Shown here: piece after piece, positions 32,873 through 44,213 of the stretch | How the letters are laid out: each line of letters opens with the position of its first letter | How positions within the stretch are numbered: position 1 is the first letter of the stretch | Source of the DNA: Fragum whitleyi | Lineage: Eukaryota; Mollusca; Bivalvia; Cardiida; Cardiidae | Direction: 5' to 3' | Length of the DNA stretch: 64,000 nucleotides | Assembly (NCBI GenBank): GCA_948146395.1 | Contig: OX411543.1 | Span: 20,547,459-20,611,458 of the forward strand | The notes under the pieces: generated by a model | Database searches by the model: none | Seen by the model: only the letters and a program-made list of their open reading frames with translations | What the model was told of the DNA's origin: nothing | Translations under genes and position numbers: made by a program

Positions 32873-34559
32873 GGTGAATTCTGAAACTTCTACAACGAAA
32901 TAAGGTGAACTCATACTTCTCCAATAAAAAGAACAACAAAAAACTCTTAAAAACACTGTATTCCTGTAATAGAGCACAGTGGCCTTGTCCCATTTTGACA
33001 GGATGAAATTGCACCATTCTAAACATTAATTATCTTTTTTTTAAATCTGAACTTTTTACCAATAATTTTATCTTATGTATATATTTAATTATTACTAATT
33101 ACATTTCTAATTTAAATTTGTGCAAAGGATTTGATTGTTTCCTTTTTAAGCATTTTAAAAATGACACGCCCCATTTATGGCACTTTACCAAAGAAAGACC
33201 CATTTATGTAAAGTCACGTCAAGATAGATGACGTCGGGTCACTTAGCTGGAATCAAAATCGAGCGACCTGTTGACTTTATCTACGCAGTCTCCGCCTGTA
33301 TGTAGCTACACATTTCCTGCTGTTACGTGCCAATGTAACAAGAACAAAGAAGTCAGCAACAAACTTTACAATTAACAACATTTATTGACAATACAACCAG
33401 AATAATTGACAATATGAAATTAATACAAAAAAATTACAATACCTTGAATGTTTAATCCTAAATTTTTAATTTTAGATCCAATTTAATCAAGTTCCTGGTC
33501 CACAAATAATAAGTCCAATAATATCTGAATTTAAAATTAAACACGCTTTTAAACACACTTTTAAGATAACGAGAAATCCCCTTTTAGTTTAACACAGTAC
33601 TACTAAATGAAACCATTAGTCTAAACCAAGTGAACCAAGAATGCTGAAGGAATCCCTTTATATAATACCATAGAACAATCTAGAATAGCATAGAACATTA
33701 GAAGACTCTAGAGTTTGAATCAATTTCTTGAAGTCCTTTCTAGAAAGATCTAAATATTCGACATACATATTCTGTTTACCTAACAGTGTCAAGAGATCGG
33801 AAATTTCCCAGACTAATTCTAAAAATAGACACAGGGTGACCATTATACATTTTACATTCATACATGCATAACACCTGCATCTATGAATCCACTGGTTGAA
33901 TGTTTCCTTAAACCAGTCACTGTTGAAGGACATGGTGATACTCATAGCCCATTCTGTAGTTCCCTGCGTGACTGATAAGTTCGGCCTACCTGGCCTGTCA
34001 TCATGACGAATTGATGTCTTGTCTGTCTTAAATCGTCCATGCAATTTAAATACAAATGTTTTTTCCACATACTGGCAAAGTACCTGACTCTTCTATCTTT
34101 CTAAATGTTTCTGTGGGTATTAACTTTAGTCCTACACAGAACTCATGACAGAACGCAACTCGAGCTCATCAGATGACGTCTGTTTTCTTTGAAGATTTTT
34201 TTGCAACATGATTTTGAAAACGTGCACAAGGTAACTTTAAAAAAAAGGGGGCAAATTTTAAGGAAATGACATCAGAACGTTAACCAAACATCAAGTGAAT
34301 TCCCGCAATTTTGAGGTACATAGCTATAGCGCTTTTGTACAATTATCATAAGTCCAAATGATTGAAAACTGACCACAGGCAACTTCACATACCTTGGTTG
34401 CTATTTAGACAGAAAAAAGAACTTTTTGTAAGGCACATTTTATTAACCTGAAACACCAAAATTTATGTCTTTTTATGTCTGTATGAAATTTTGTGATGTT
34501 TTGTTGAAAAATGAAAATAAGAAAGAAATTCCACTAAATAAGTAAACAACCATCATATA
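32873..34559. other. Mostly featureless; possible mariner-like relic inside
   Basis: AT-rich sequence without repeats I can name. The stretch 33220-33300 is locally GC-richer and holds one TGACGTCG. TGTTACGTGCCAATGTAACA at 33321 is a short palindrome of unknown meaning. Confidence 0.35.
33930..34068 (-). pseudogene. Possible relic of a mariner-type transposase N-terminus
   Basis: The minus-strand frame reads GRFKTDKTSIRHDDRPGRPN. Mos1-like and related transposases have a motif of the form RFK-x-G-x-x-S-x-x-DD-x-x-x-GRP just after the helix-turn-helix domain, which this resembles. No preceding helix-turn-helix and no downstream DD(E/D) motifs are found in frame. It may be coincidence. Confidence 0.2.
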
Positions 34560-34991
34560 GTGGGCCCCTACAAATTTTGTTCTTATCAAGACCCTGGGGT
34601 TATATTTGGGCTCCAACCGAGCGCATCCCTTTCAGCTCATCTGAGCATGATGGGTGAAAATAGAAAATCTTCAAAAAATCTTCTTCTCTGAAAACCAGAA
34701 GGCGGACAGCTTTCATATTTGGTATGTAGCATCATCTAGTGGACTTCTACCAAGTTTGTTCATATCAAGACCCTGGGGTCACATTTGGGCTCCACCCCGG
34801 TGCATCCCTTTTCACATATAATCAAAGAGCGAAAAGGCATATCCTTCTTGCTCTTGGCTGAAAACATTCCATGGTATTGATCTTATGTAGAAATTATCTC
34901 CTTGTTGACATCTGCCTATTTAATGAATGTGATGTCCCAGGGGTCAAAGAGATTCGGGTGAGCAATCTAGGACCATCATGGTCCTCTTGTC
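34560..34991 (+). mobile_element. T1-like 3' fragment
   Basis: Two body units match T1-b (AACCAGAAGGCGGACAGC, TATCAAGACCCTGGGG). The 3' end has GGGTGAGCAA, hairpin AGGACCATCATGGTCCT (34967-34983) and CTTGT. No 5' terminus was found. Confidence 0.6.
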
Positions 34992-35071
34992 TTTCATTAT
35001 CTCTAAATGTATCCTCAAATAATTCCTTTCATTTAAGTTCAATTTGCCGCTGTCTTTCCTTAAATAAGGCT

Positions 35072-35340
35072 GCCGTCATAGCGCAGTTGGTAGCGCGTCT
35101 GACTGTCAATCTAGAGGTCCCGGGTTCGATCCCCGACGGCGGCACTCATTCTTTCTGACTATTTGTCTCTCACCAATGGGTTGATAATCGTAGACCTATG
35201 TCAGATAGCAGCTAGAGGCTAGGAAAGGATGTGGTGGTTGTACTGGTGAGAGAAATACCAGGAAACCATTGTTAGGTGCTCCAGCCGCCCGGATATAACT
35301 GAAAAAATTTTGAAAGTGGCGTAAAACTCCATTCAATCTT
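35072..35340 (+). mobile_element. SINE-A5, full length with intact tRNA-like head
   Basis: The head 35072-35145 starts GCCGTCATAGCGCAGTTGG (box A), has an anticodon-loop-like CTGTCAA (GTC in anticodon position) and box B GGGTTCGATCCCC. GCCGTC and GACGGC can pair as an acceptor stem, but the anticodon stem is imperfect, so it is a SINE head rather than a tRNA-Asp gene. The body (GTAGACCTATGTCAGATAG, AGAGGCTAGGAAAGGATG) and tail (AAAGTGGCGTAAAACTCC) follow. Both pol III boxes look usable. Confidence 0.8.
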
Positions 35341-35477
35341 TCCTTGAATAAATCTCAACTTCCCTTTCCACCTTTTCTTGCTTGTATTAACATAAATTTC
35401 TCTTTTTTTTTGTCATAATTCATTTCATTCAACCATTTACGTGTTTTATTATGGACAAACATGATAAATGCCTCTTA

Positions 35478-35650
35478 AGATATTGACCTGGAGGTCCGTG
35501 CTTCGAGCCCCACTGTCGAGGGGGTGTGTTTATGGGCAAAACACTTAATAGCCAGCCCTAGTTCACCCAGCTGTAAAAATGGGTAGCAGTGGGTTTAAAC
35601 CGCTGCCTCTCTCTCGGGGACGTGAAAACATCAGGATTGAGTGTTCGAGA
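35478..35650 (+). mobile_element. SINE-C copy, 5'-truncated
   Basis: It begins in the head's T-arm (GTGCTTCGAGCCCCACTG) and continues with the body CCCAGCTGTAAAAATGGG and GCAGTGGGTTTAAACCGC, matching the reverse complement of the 8592-8862 copy. The poly-A end is not clear. Confidence 0.65.
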
Positions 35651-35814
35651 GAGATTCAATAAGTTTAAGCTTTCGTCGCAATTGAACTAAAATAAATTAG
35701 CATAAACTAAGATATTGTAGATATTTAAAGCTTATCATGCAAGACACAATCAATTTGTCCAAACACTGATTCTGAAAAGTTGTTGTGCCTAGGGATAGAT
35801 CTGTTTGGGTTTTT

Positions 35815-36834
35815 TTATACGCCCGAAGGGTCGTATTATGTTATGGCCTCGGTCGTCTGTCCTGTCTGTCTGTCTGTCCGTCTGTCTGTCCGTCTGTCCG
35901 TCCGTCCGTTAGCAATTTTTTGTGTGTGTGACTCCTCCTAAACTATCAATGGGAATAAGCTGAAACTACACACAATTACTCCCTATGACGTCTTGTTGTG
36001 CATAAGACCTTTGAAATTCAAATCGCTCCAGTCGTTCCTGAGAAATCTTGAATTATCTGCCCTTGAATATAACAAAAATCACTGTATTTTGTGTGCGCAA
36101 CTCCTCCTAAACTATCAATGGGAATAAGCTGAAACTAAATACAATTACTCTCTATGATGTCTAGTTGTGCATAAGACCTTTGAAATTCAAATTGCTCCTG
36201 TCGTTCCTGAGAAATCTTGAATTATCTGCCCTTGAATTTAACGAAAATCACTATTTTTTGTGTGCGCAACTCCTCCTAAACTATCAATGGGAATGAGCTG
36301 AAACTAGACACATTTACTTCCTATGATGTCTAGTTGTGCATAAGACCTTTGAAATTCAAATTGCTCCAGTCAACCCTGAGAAATCTTGAATTATCTGCCC
36401 TTGAATTAAATGAAAATCACTGTATTTTATGTGCAACTCCTCCTTAACTATCAATTGAAATGAGCTGAAACTAGACACAATTACTCTCTATGATGTCTTG
36501 TTTTGCATTAGACTTTTCAATTCAAAATACTCCAGTTATTCTAGAGTTATCTTGGATTATCTGCCCTTGAGTTGATGAAAAACAAATTTTCTTGTCGGCT
36601 CATTTTCTCCAACATTATGGATGGGAATGAAAGGAAACTTGCCATAATGACTCTGAAGGTTGTCTTTTTGTGCTTAGGACTAAATATATTTTCATATTTA
36701 AATGTTATGGCACCAGTTGTCTGTCTGTCTGTTTGCAATTTTTTTAGCTATCATTCAAGCTCACGTTACTGACAAGCCAAGGTTACTGACAAGCCCCTTC
36801 GGGCGTATATGCGCCGCTCTGCGAAGCTCTTGTT
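35815..36834 (+). mobile_element. T6: complete Helentron-like element
   Basis: The 5' arm ATACGCCCGAAGG pairs locally with GGGTCGTAT, followed by a (GTCT/GTCC)n tract. The body has four units of about 172 bp (CAACTCCTCCTAAACTATCA, CATAAGACCTTTGAAATTC, CTTGAATTATCTGCCC). The 3' end has CCTTCGGGCGTAT (perfect 13 bp complement), a short GCTCTGCGAAGC hairpin and TCTTGTT. It is inserted at the left edge of the palindrome that follows. Confidence 0.8.
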
Positions 36835-36835
36835 T

Positions 36836-38870
36836 GGACCTGCTACATTCTTGCCTTTACTACAAAACAGCATGGTCAAATAGTTCTTATCAAAATTTCA
36901 GAACTGGTGGTAGTTAAAAAAGATTTTAAAAATGATAGAAAATTAATATTTTCCGAAAAAGATCCATTGTTATTCCTAAATAACATTGCATTCAATTCAA
37001 ATTCAATAATCTTGGTAGCCTGGTTCCCCAATGTATCGATCTTCCTAGCATAAAGTGATAAATGCAATGATTGTAATCAGTCTTGCCTATATTCATAAAT
37101 ATTTCCACATGTTACTATGCTAAAACTTCCCACAAAGCATACAATGGTAGTCGTAACACAATTATTTGACACAAAAATTGATAGTAGGCAACTATATCAA
37201 ATTCAGTGAATAGTGAAATCGCTCCATTGTATCAATGTGTTGTGGGAAATGATGTAGAAACTTAACCCTTGTCATGCTGAATAAATTTGGCTAAAAATTT
37301 TCATCAAAATCGAAGGGCAAAAAGCACTGAAAGTACCAACTGTAGGTCAATTTTTATTTGAAATACTAAATCTATTGACAATTCTGGTTTGAAAGTGAGA
37401 AAAAGGTGGTGTAGACTAACATCTGACTGCACATAATATGCAGGCTGATGTTTGTCTACAACTCTTGCCAATGCAGGAATATTCCGGGTTCAGCAATACA
37501 AGGGTTAAGATATGGAGCCCCGTTAGTACCAAGATGATTGAATTTGAATTGAAGGCAATGTTATTTAGGAATAACATTGGATCTTTTTCTTTTTCATCTT
37601 GAAGCTCAAAGGGCCACACATATGGTCTAATCTTCATGAAACTTGGTCTGAATGTTTGTCAAGTCACTTTTAAAATCTTTTTTAGCTCACCTGAGCACAT
37701 CGTGCTCAAGGTGAGCTTTTGTGATCATTGAATATCCGTCGTGTGTTGTGCGTCGTCCGTCGTCAGGCGTCAACAATTTAAGTGTTTACACTCTAGAGGC
37801 CACAAATATTAACCAATCATCATTAAACTTGGTCAGATTAACCATCAGGTCACAAGGATGAGCCCTATTGAAAATGGGAAAGATCTATGCCATATCAAGG
37901 GAAAAGGGGCCTAAATGACAATTTTCTTGTTTACACTCTAGAAGCCACAAAATAGTCCAATCTTCATGAAACTTGGTCAGAGTAATTGTTAGGTCGCAAG
38001 GATGGACCCTTTTGAAAATGGGAAGGCTCTGTGTTATATCACGGGAAAAGGGACCTTAATGACAATTTTCTTGTTTACGCTCTTGAGGCCACAAATATGA
38101 ACCAATCATCATGAAACTTGGCCAGAATGATTGTCAGGTCACAAGGTTTAACCCTATTGAAAATGGAGAGGATCTGTGTCATATCACCGGAAAAGGGGCC
38201 TTAATGACAATTTTCTTGTTTATGCTCTAGAGGCCACAAATATGAACCAATCATCATGAAACTTGGTCAGAATGATTGTAAGGTCACAAGGTTTAACCCT
38301 ATTGAAAATGGTAAGGATCTGTGTCATATCACGGAAAAAGGGGCCTTAATTACAATTTTCTTGTTTATGCTCTAGATGCCACAAATATTGTCCAATCTTC
38401 ATGGAACTTGGTCAGAAAGATTGTAAGGACACAAGGATGAACCCTATTGAAAATGGGAAGGATCCATATCATATCACAGGAAAAGGGGGCCTTTATGACA
38501 TTTTTCATCTTGAAGCTCAAGAGGCCACACATATGGTCTAATTTTCATGAAACTTGGTCTGAATGTTTGTCAAGTCACAAGGATGAATCCTTTGAAAATT
38601 GGAAGGATCTGTGTCATGTCACGGGAAAAAGGAGCTTTCATGATAATTTTCTTTTTACACTCTATAGAGACCAAAAGTCTTAAAAGTACAATTACGACTT
38701 GCTAGAAAATTTGATACTAGTTAATTTAGACAAAGATACACAAGTGAGTGATATAGGACCATCATGGTCCTCTTGTTTAACTACCACTAGTTCTGAAATT
38801 TTGATAAGAACTATTTGACCATGCTGTTTTTTATTAAAGGCAAGAATGTAGCAGGTCCATTCTAATATTT
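36836..38870. repeat. Large palindrome interrupted by T1-d
   Basis: The left arm 36836-37025 is repeated in reverse in two pieces: 37511-37593 (AATGTTATTTAGGAATAAC, TTGAATTTGAATTGAAGG) and 38780-38870 (AACTACCACTAGTTCTG, TTTGATAAGAACTATTTGAC). The right arm is split by a T1 body fragment (37594-37667) and by T1-d, whose removal joins AAAATCTTT to TAACTACCAC exactly as the left arm predicts. The loop 37026-37510 shows no gene. Confidence 0.7.
37679..38778 (+). mobile_element. T1-d: Helentron-like element, complete
   Basis: The start TTTAGCTCACCTGAGC has local partner GTGCTCAAGGTGAGC. Six monomers of about 145 bp of the T1-a type carry CTAGAGGCCACAAATATG and CACAAGG(A/T)T. The 3' end has the hairpin AGGACCATCATGGTCCT and CTTGTT. 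The unit 38503-38580 recurs immediately outside the element at 37588-37667, a local duplication of body sequence. Confidence 0.75.
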
Positions 38871-39829
38871 CTTGACATCTTAGGCATTTTAACTTTCTGG
38901 ACGCCTACTAATTTATGTAATCACTGGACAGATGTCATTTTTATGAAAATATACAAAAATCTGTTTATACAGTGGATAGATTGATACAATGAGGTTCGAG
39001 TATACTCCATTTTCTATCTATGAAGTCAGGAATCCCGATCGAGTACTCGGTTGGAATTTATGAGTTTTGATTATTGATTTCAAGAATATTAATAAACGCT
39101 AGTTTGCAGCATAACAATCGCTATTTTGCAGCATATCTATCTGTCGAAATAATGTTGAGATGATATTTAATCGCTAAATGAATTAAAGATAGTGTAAATT
39201 GTTCAAAACATGATGAGAAAGTGTCATGTGATGGCTTACATCGTTTTTACATATCTTTGGTAGACTAAAAACCAAGTTACTTAACATCAATAAGCTTGAG
39301 TAACAAGGTTTGGGTAAGGCACTAAAGCATTCTGCTGAACCGAAGATATTCTGTTGAATCATCATTCGAATGTAAGCCAGGCAAATATCAAACTAAAATG
39401 CGCCGACCACAATCAGTGAATTTAACGTCAAGGGTGAGAACATTTATGACATTGTGACAGGGAGAACAATAACTGTTAGCAGTAGAATGCAAATTATCGA
39501 CAGATAAGATGATCAGCAAGTACCTAGGTGTTGAATACCTAAAGCTTTGTCCAGTGTTAAAAAATAGATCGATGATTTGAGAAAATAATTCAAACAATTC
39601 GTTTAGAAACGATTTCTCTTATGTCTTTATTTTCCTTTCCGATTAATCGATTAGTAAAAATGGTTATAGATACTCTGAGGTTAGATAGAGTACTCGATTA
39701 GTCGGATAATCTTTACCATCCCTTAATTAAACACTGGCAAAATGGATCTGCCATAAGTTTGTCCTTGTTCATATTTGGTAATGTGCATTTATCCTCAATG
39801 AATGATGTAGGATCAATACACGGTTGGAG

Positions 39830-40745
39830 GTTGTATAGTCCGTTTGACTTCTATATGGACCAACATTTGGCTGAAAATCTCAGAAATGAATTAATGAAAT
39901 GTATTTTTTTCTTGTCATTTCATATTTTCAATCTAATACCATGACGAATCATGTTTTTCCGAATTTTTGAATGTAAAATAATGATTTTGTCCGTCCGTCT
40001 ACATGTTAACTTCCAGCCTTTCATACCTTCTTGTGGCTGTATTAAACGGAATAGCAACTTGCTCATCCAAAAATAGTTCTGATTTGCATAGGGGACTAGT
40101 CAAAAGTGTATGATTTTAAGTGAGTTGTTTTGGTATAAAAGCGAGTCTTTTTAAAAAACACATTTTGTCGAAGACTTTTAATTCCTTGGGATATCAAATC
40201 TGTGTGTATTCTCTCTTTGTTTAAAAACTGTTTGGCCAGATAAATGATAATTGTTCTTATCTATTCTGAGAAGAACCCCATATTCACATATTCAGACCAA
40301 TCAAAAACATTATTTAACGAAGTCGTTCTGAATTTCATGAGGAAAACTAGATAAGCAGGCGAGTAATAACAGTACAATTCACATGATATTTCAGTTAAGG
40401 ATGACATGACCGTCGATATGCTAATTAGTATGTCCAAATAAGGAATAATGGACATTTCTTCTGTCAAATGTATAGTATAAAACCACGTGTTTTTACTATA
40501 TATTTACATCTTGTTACGACTAAACAGCCTTCTTCATCCCTCGTGTTTAAGAGTGGAATATGCGAAAATATTAACATTAACTAGATAGACAAAATCATTA
40601 TTTTGAAGTCATTTTATTTTCAAAAAATACTTTTTGGAATGGTATATAACTGAAATTAAGATTTTACCACATACAGATTCTTCATTCAAGCTTGATTTTA
40701 CTCTAATGATGAAAAGGTTGGTCCATATAGAAGTCAAACTGACTA
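39830..40745. repeat. Diverged inverted repeat
   Basis: GACTTCTATATGGACCAAC at 39847 and GTTGGTCCATATAGAAGTC at 40719 are exact inverses. A second matching block is AAAATAATGATTTTGTC (39976) against GACAAAATCATTATTTT (40591). Between these blocks the arms (about 160 bp each) align only loosely. The centre contains no gene. It could be an old foldback or TIR element. Confidence 0.5.
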
Positions 40746-40794
40746 TCTAGTATTGACAACTTTCAAGCATATGAATGTCCTTTTGATGAATAAA

Positions 40795-41055
40795 AGTTGT
40801 TGGTTAGACATAAGACTTCCAATCTGGAAGTCATGGGTTCAATCCCCGGTGGCAAATATCCTTTCCAACGTTTGTCTCTCAACAATGGGTATATAATCGT
40901 AAACCTATGTGAGATAGCAATCGGAGGCTAGGAAAGGGTGTTATGGTAGTACAGGTGAAAGAAATACCAGGAATCCATTGTTAGGTTCTCCGGCCACAGC
41001 GATATAACTGCTAAATTATTGAAAGCCCTGTAAAACCCATTCAAACAAACAAATC
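40795..41055 (+). mobile_element. SINE-A6
   Basis: A partial tRNA-like head (GTTGGTTAGACATAAGAC ... GGGTTCAATCCCCGG) leads into the SINE-A body (GTAAACCTATGTGAGATAG, GGAGGCTAGGAAAGGGTG) and an (AAAC)-type tail. It is closest to SINE-A1. SINE-A7 begins 10 bp downstream. Confidence 0.75.
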
Positions 41056-41065
41056 AAGATAAGTC

Positions 41066-41255
41066 TCCGCCAATGGGTTGATAATCGTAGACCTATGTGA
41101 GATAGCAGCTAGGAAAGGATGTGATGGTTGTACTGTTGAGAGAAATATTAGGAATCCATTGTTAGGTGCTCCAGCTGCCACGATATAACTGAAAAAGGTT
41201 GAAAGTGGCGTTAAACTCCATTCAATCAATCAATCAATCAATCCTTTACTCTTCT
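41066..41255 (+). mobile_element. SINE-A7, head missing, (AATC)n tail
   Basis: The body starts CCGCCAATGGGTTGATAATC and lacks the GGAGGCT section; the tail GAAAGTGGCGTTAAACTCC ends in (AATC)5. Its tail type differs from that of its neighbour A6 (AAAC), so the two represent separate subfamilies inserted side by side. Confidence 0.75.
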
Positions 41256-41261
41256 TATTGT

Positions 41262-41405
41262 CTGGTGATTTACTCACAACAATACAGCAATGTTGAGAAG
41301 TATTTCTTTTATCTTCTTATTATCTGTTGATATACTCACAACATCACAACAATGTTGAGAAGTATTTCTTTTATCTTCTTATTGTCTGTTGATTTACTCA
41401 CAACA
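41262..41405 (+). repeat. Short tandem repeat, ~63 bp unit
   Basis: CTTCTTATTGTCTG(G/T)TGATTTACTCACAACA and AGCAATGTTGAGAAGTATTTC-like stretches recur two and a half times at 41262, 41325 and 41388. It follows the (AATC)n tail of SINE-A7. Function unknown. Confidence 0.65.
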
Positions 41406-42142
41406 TCTCTTTCTTAAATAGTTTAAAGTACAGACAATATGTCTTGGTCTGACTTTGACACTATTTGTCCTGTACCTAATATAAATGTTTGGCCTTTTTC
41501 TTTAGTCACATGGTTACCTTTTTTTTCTTTCCAAATTTTGAGGTCTTGTCCAAGAGTAAACACAGATTTGATTCATTAGGAAGAATTTTCCTGAGTTGGT
41601 TTTGGCTCAAAATAAGTCGATGAACATTCATATTATTAATTGTTGATGTTGAGGATAGTCTAATGGCTTTTAACAAAACAATGTTTAGCAGGCTTTATTA
41701 CATTATAGCGCGGTTTTATTGACCCGAATCTAACCCCTGATATTTTGAAGAATAAAAGTCTGGTTATTCCCACTCGGCTTTTCACATGCTTTCATAGGAA
41801 TGAATAACAAGCGATATTATATGTCATATACTCAGTAAAAAAAGAAACTTTACATGACTCACTTACGGCTGAAGTGTCATTCTTAAACGATATAGAATGA
41901 AAATGCTACTTTTACATGAAACTTGAAAGCAATATCTGTCGATTTATGGAAGGTTATGCAACGAATGTCTGTTATATGAGGGGCTTTTTGGTGGTAAAAG
42001 GACAAAGGGATTGATTTAAAAAATCACAGGGGAAAGCGTATCAGTGATGTTTTGAGTAACATTCCTTTAAGTGTTTAAACTTAAAACCGTTCAAATGTCA
42101 TAAGTGACCAATGTCTGAGCTAAACACCCATAATTGTCTTGC

Positions 42143-42531
42143 TGTTAACATTCCTTTGATGAAATAAATGAGAAAATATGAGATGGTAACGCCTGTACAT
42201 GACGTCACAAAGGGCCTATCTTTTATTGAGCGACACCTTTAGTGGTTGCGAGCCGATTTTTTGTTAAATAATAAGGGTTTAAACATAGTTTTCAATAGTT
42301 TTAAATTTGACGGCCTGTGCACCTATCCATAGTTTCTTGTCGTTTCTCACAACATGGCTAGAACATTTCATCTGAGCCACCAGTCGCCCATCTATCATAG
42401 GCGTATCACTCGCCCATTCTGTGGGAGACAAATGACACTACTCTCAATGACTTTTGTCAAAAATGGGATCAAAGATGGCAGAGCCGGAGATCGAACCCAC
42501 AAACCCATAGTTGAAAAGCAGACCCATTACC
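42143..42531 (-). mobile_element. SINE-B2
   Basis: The minus-strand head has box B GGGTTCGATCTCCGG and the body reads TGTCATTTGTCTCCCACAG and GAAATGTTCTAGCC. It is better preserved than B1 and B3 in box B. The 3' 130 bp (42143-42280) contains a TGACGTCA palindrome-like core and is shared with B1. Confidence 0.7.
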
Positions 42532-42656
42532 AGGCTTTATAGGTCTAAACCAAGATGTTGAAATGTGAATTGCCTGTCCCGAGTAGTCAAAATTTAGAGT
42601 GGAATTATGAAAGACATGCAAGCTCTATGCAAATCCGTAGTCTGATTGCTCCCTTT

Positions 42657-43778
42657 TTATTTCCCACAGTTTTCGGCGAGGGAATATAGAAATGCTCTCC
42701 GTCTGTCATTCCGTCATTCCGTCCTTCCGTCACTAAACTTGTCCAGAGCATATCTCCGAAAGTATAATAGCTATCAACTTGAAACTTTATGGGTGGATAG
42801 ATCTCATGGAGGAGAAGTGCAGTGCACAAGAACTACAACTCTTACTTGCATAATTTTTGAGTTATTGCCCTTTGTTATTTTTAAGACTTAGATTTTGTCC
42901 GGAGCATATCTCCTAAAGTATAATAGCTATCTACTTGAAACTTTATGGGTGATAGATCTCATAGAGGAGAAGTGCAGTGCACAAGAACTACAACTCTTGC
43001 TTGCATAATTTTGGAGTTATTGCCCTTTGTTATTTTTATGCCCCCGATAGGGAGGCATCATAAATTTGACTTGTCCGTCCGTCCGTCTGTCCGTCCGTCC
43101 GTCATTCCGTCCAAAAACTTTAACATTGGCCATAACTTCTAAATCAAAGCGGTGTCGGGGGCATTGTCATCTTACAGTGACAGCTCTTGTTTAGACTTAG
43201 ATTTTGTCCAGAGCATATCTCCTAAAGTATTAAAGCTATCAAAATGAATTTTAATGGGAGGATAGATCTCATGGAGGAGAAGTGCAGTGCACAAGAACTA
43301 CAACTCTTGCTTGCATAATTTTGGAGTTATTGTCCTTTTTTTTTTTTTTAAGACTTAGATTTTGTCCGGAGCATATCTCCTATAGTATAATAGCTATCAA
43401 TTTGAAACTTTATGGGTGGATAGATCTTATGGAGGAGAAGTGCAGTGCACAAGAACTACAACTCTTGCTTGCATAATTTTGGAGTTATTGTCCTTTGTTA
43501 ATTTTAATACTTAGATTATGTCTGGAGCATATCTCCTAAAGTATTAAAGCTATCAACTTGAAACTTTATGGGTGAATAGATCTCATGTAGGAGAAATGCA
43601 GTGCACAAGAACTACAACTCTTGCTTGCATAATTTTGGAGTTATTGTCCTTTGTTATTTTTAAGACTTTGATTTTGTAGGGGCTTATTTTCTTAAAGTAG
43701 AACCCTTAATCTATTAGGCTTCAGTTTACTATCAAGCTTTCTCGGCGGGGGAAGGCCATGATCGACATGGCTCTTGTT
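42657..43778 (+). mobile_element. T4-a: Helentron-like element with nested T3-d
   Basis: The 5' end TTATTTCCCACAG pairs loosely with GAGGGAATAT. A GTCATTCC tract follows, then six units of about 150 bp (GAGCATATCTCCTAAAGTAT, GTGGATAGATCTCATGGAGG, AGTGCAGTGCACAAGAAC). The 3' end has CTCGGCGGGGGAA, hairpin GCCATGATCGACATGGC and TCTTGTT. AGTGCAGTGCAC recurs once per unit and is a near-palindrome. Confidence 0.7.
43036..43191 (+). mobile_element. T3-d: 156 bp element nested in T4-a
   Basis: It is almost identical to T3-a (5664-5818), differing at GGCATC/GGCATA and in the GTCC tract length. It sits exactly between TTTGTTATTT and TAGACTTAG, which are contiguous in the other T4 units, so its ends are known to the base within the T run. 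Confidence 0.8.
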
Positions 43779-44213
43779 TCGTTTGCTGTAGCATACCCGT
43801 TTAAAAAAAATATGCAAACATATTTGTTTTTTCGTGTCAAGTGTTTTGAAATGCGTGTAACTGAGTACTAAAAGGCACTCAAAATGGATTTAGGGTAGCT
43901 CAACACGAGTTTGTGACCAAAGCTGGAAGTGACAGACGCATTAGCCCAGGCTCGTTTGAATCACACATAATCGTGTGTCTGTGTAGTCTCTGTTGTTATC
44001 TCGACTAGCTCATGTTAATGAAGTGGGGGTATAGTCACTGTAAGTCATTCAAAATAGACCAAAAAGTATGTAAAGTTTCTTTTTTTTTCTAAGTATATAT
44101 ATTTTGTTAATTGATGAAATATGTCAGTAAATAATATTTAAGCATCAATTCCAAGGAGGTCAAATTCGGGTCAAAGAAACCAAGGTATACTAACATTCCT
44201 ACTTGTCCCACAG

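Larger units (their letters stand above)
41829..44095. mobile_element. Element E, right copy (inverse of 26156-29023)
   Basis: The left end TACTCAGTAAAAAAAGAAAC and right end TTCTTTTTTTTTCTAAGTA match the E termini. In reverse orientation the interior reads GACAGGCAATTCACA, GGTATGC(C/T)ACAGCAA, AGCTCAACACGAG and GACAGACGCA in the same order as the left copy. It contains SINE-B2 (42143-42531) and T4-a (42657-43778), but lacks SINE-D and T1-c. Confidence 0.65.

Noticed and set aside
33321..33340. LTR start (TGTTAC...GTAACA)
   Set aside because: It is a lone short palindrome; no second LTR, primer-binding site or polypurine tract was found.
33658..34068. Whole 136-codon minus-strand frame as an intact gene
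   Set aside because: Only the first third resembles anything (a transposase motif); the rest has no recognisable domain.
35072..35145. Functional tRNA-Asp gene
   Set aside because: The anticodon stem does not pair properly and the sequence continues into a SINE-A body; a second copy at 62531 has the same structure.
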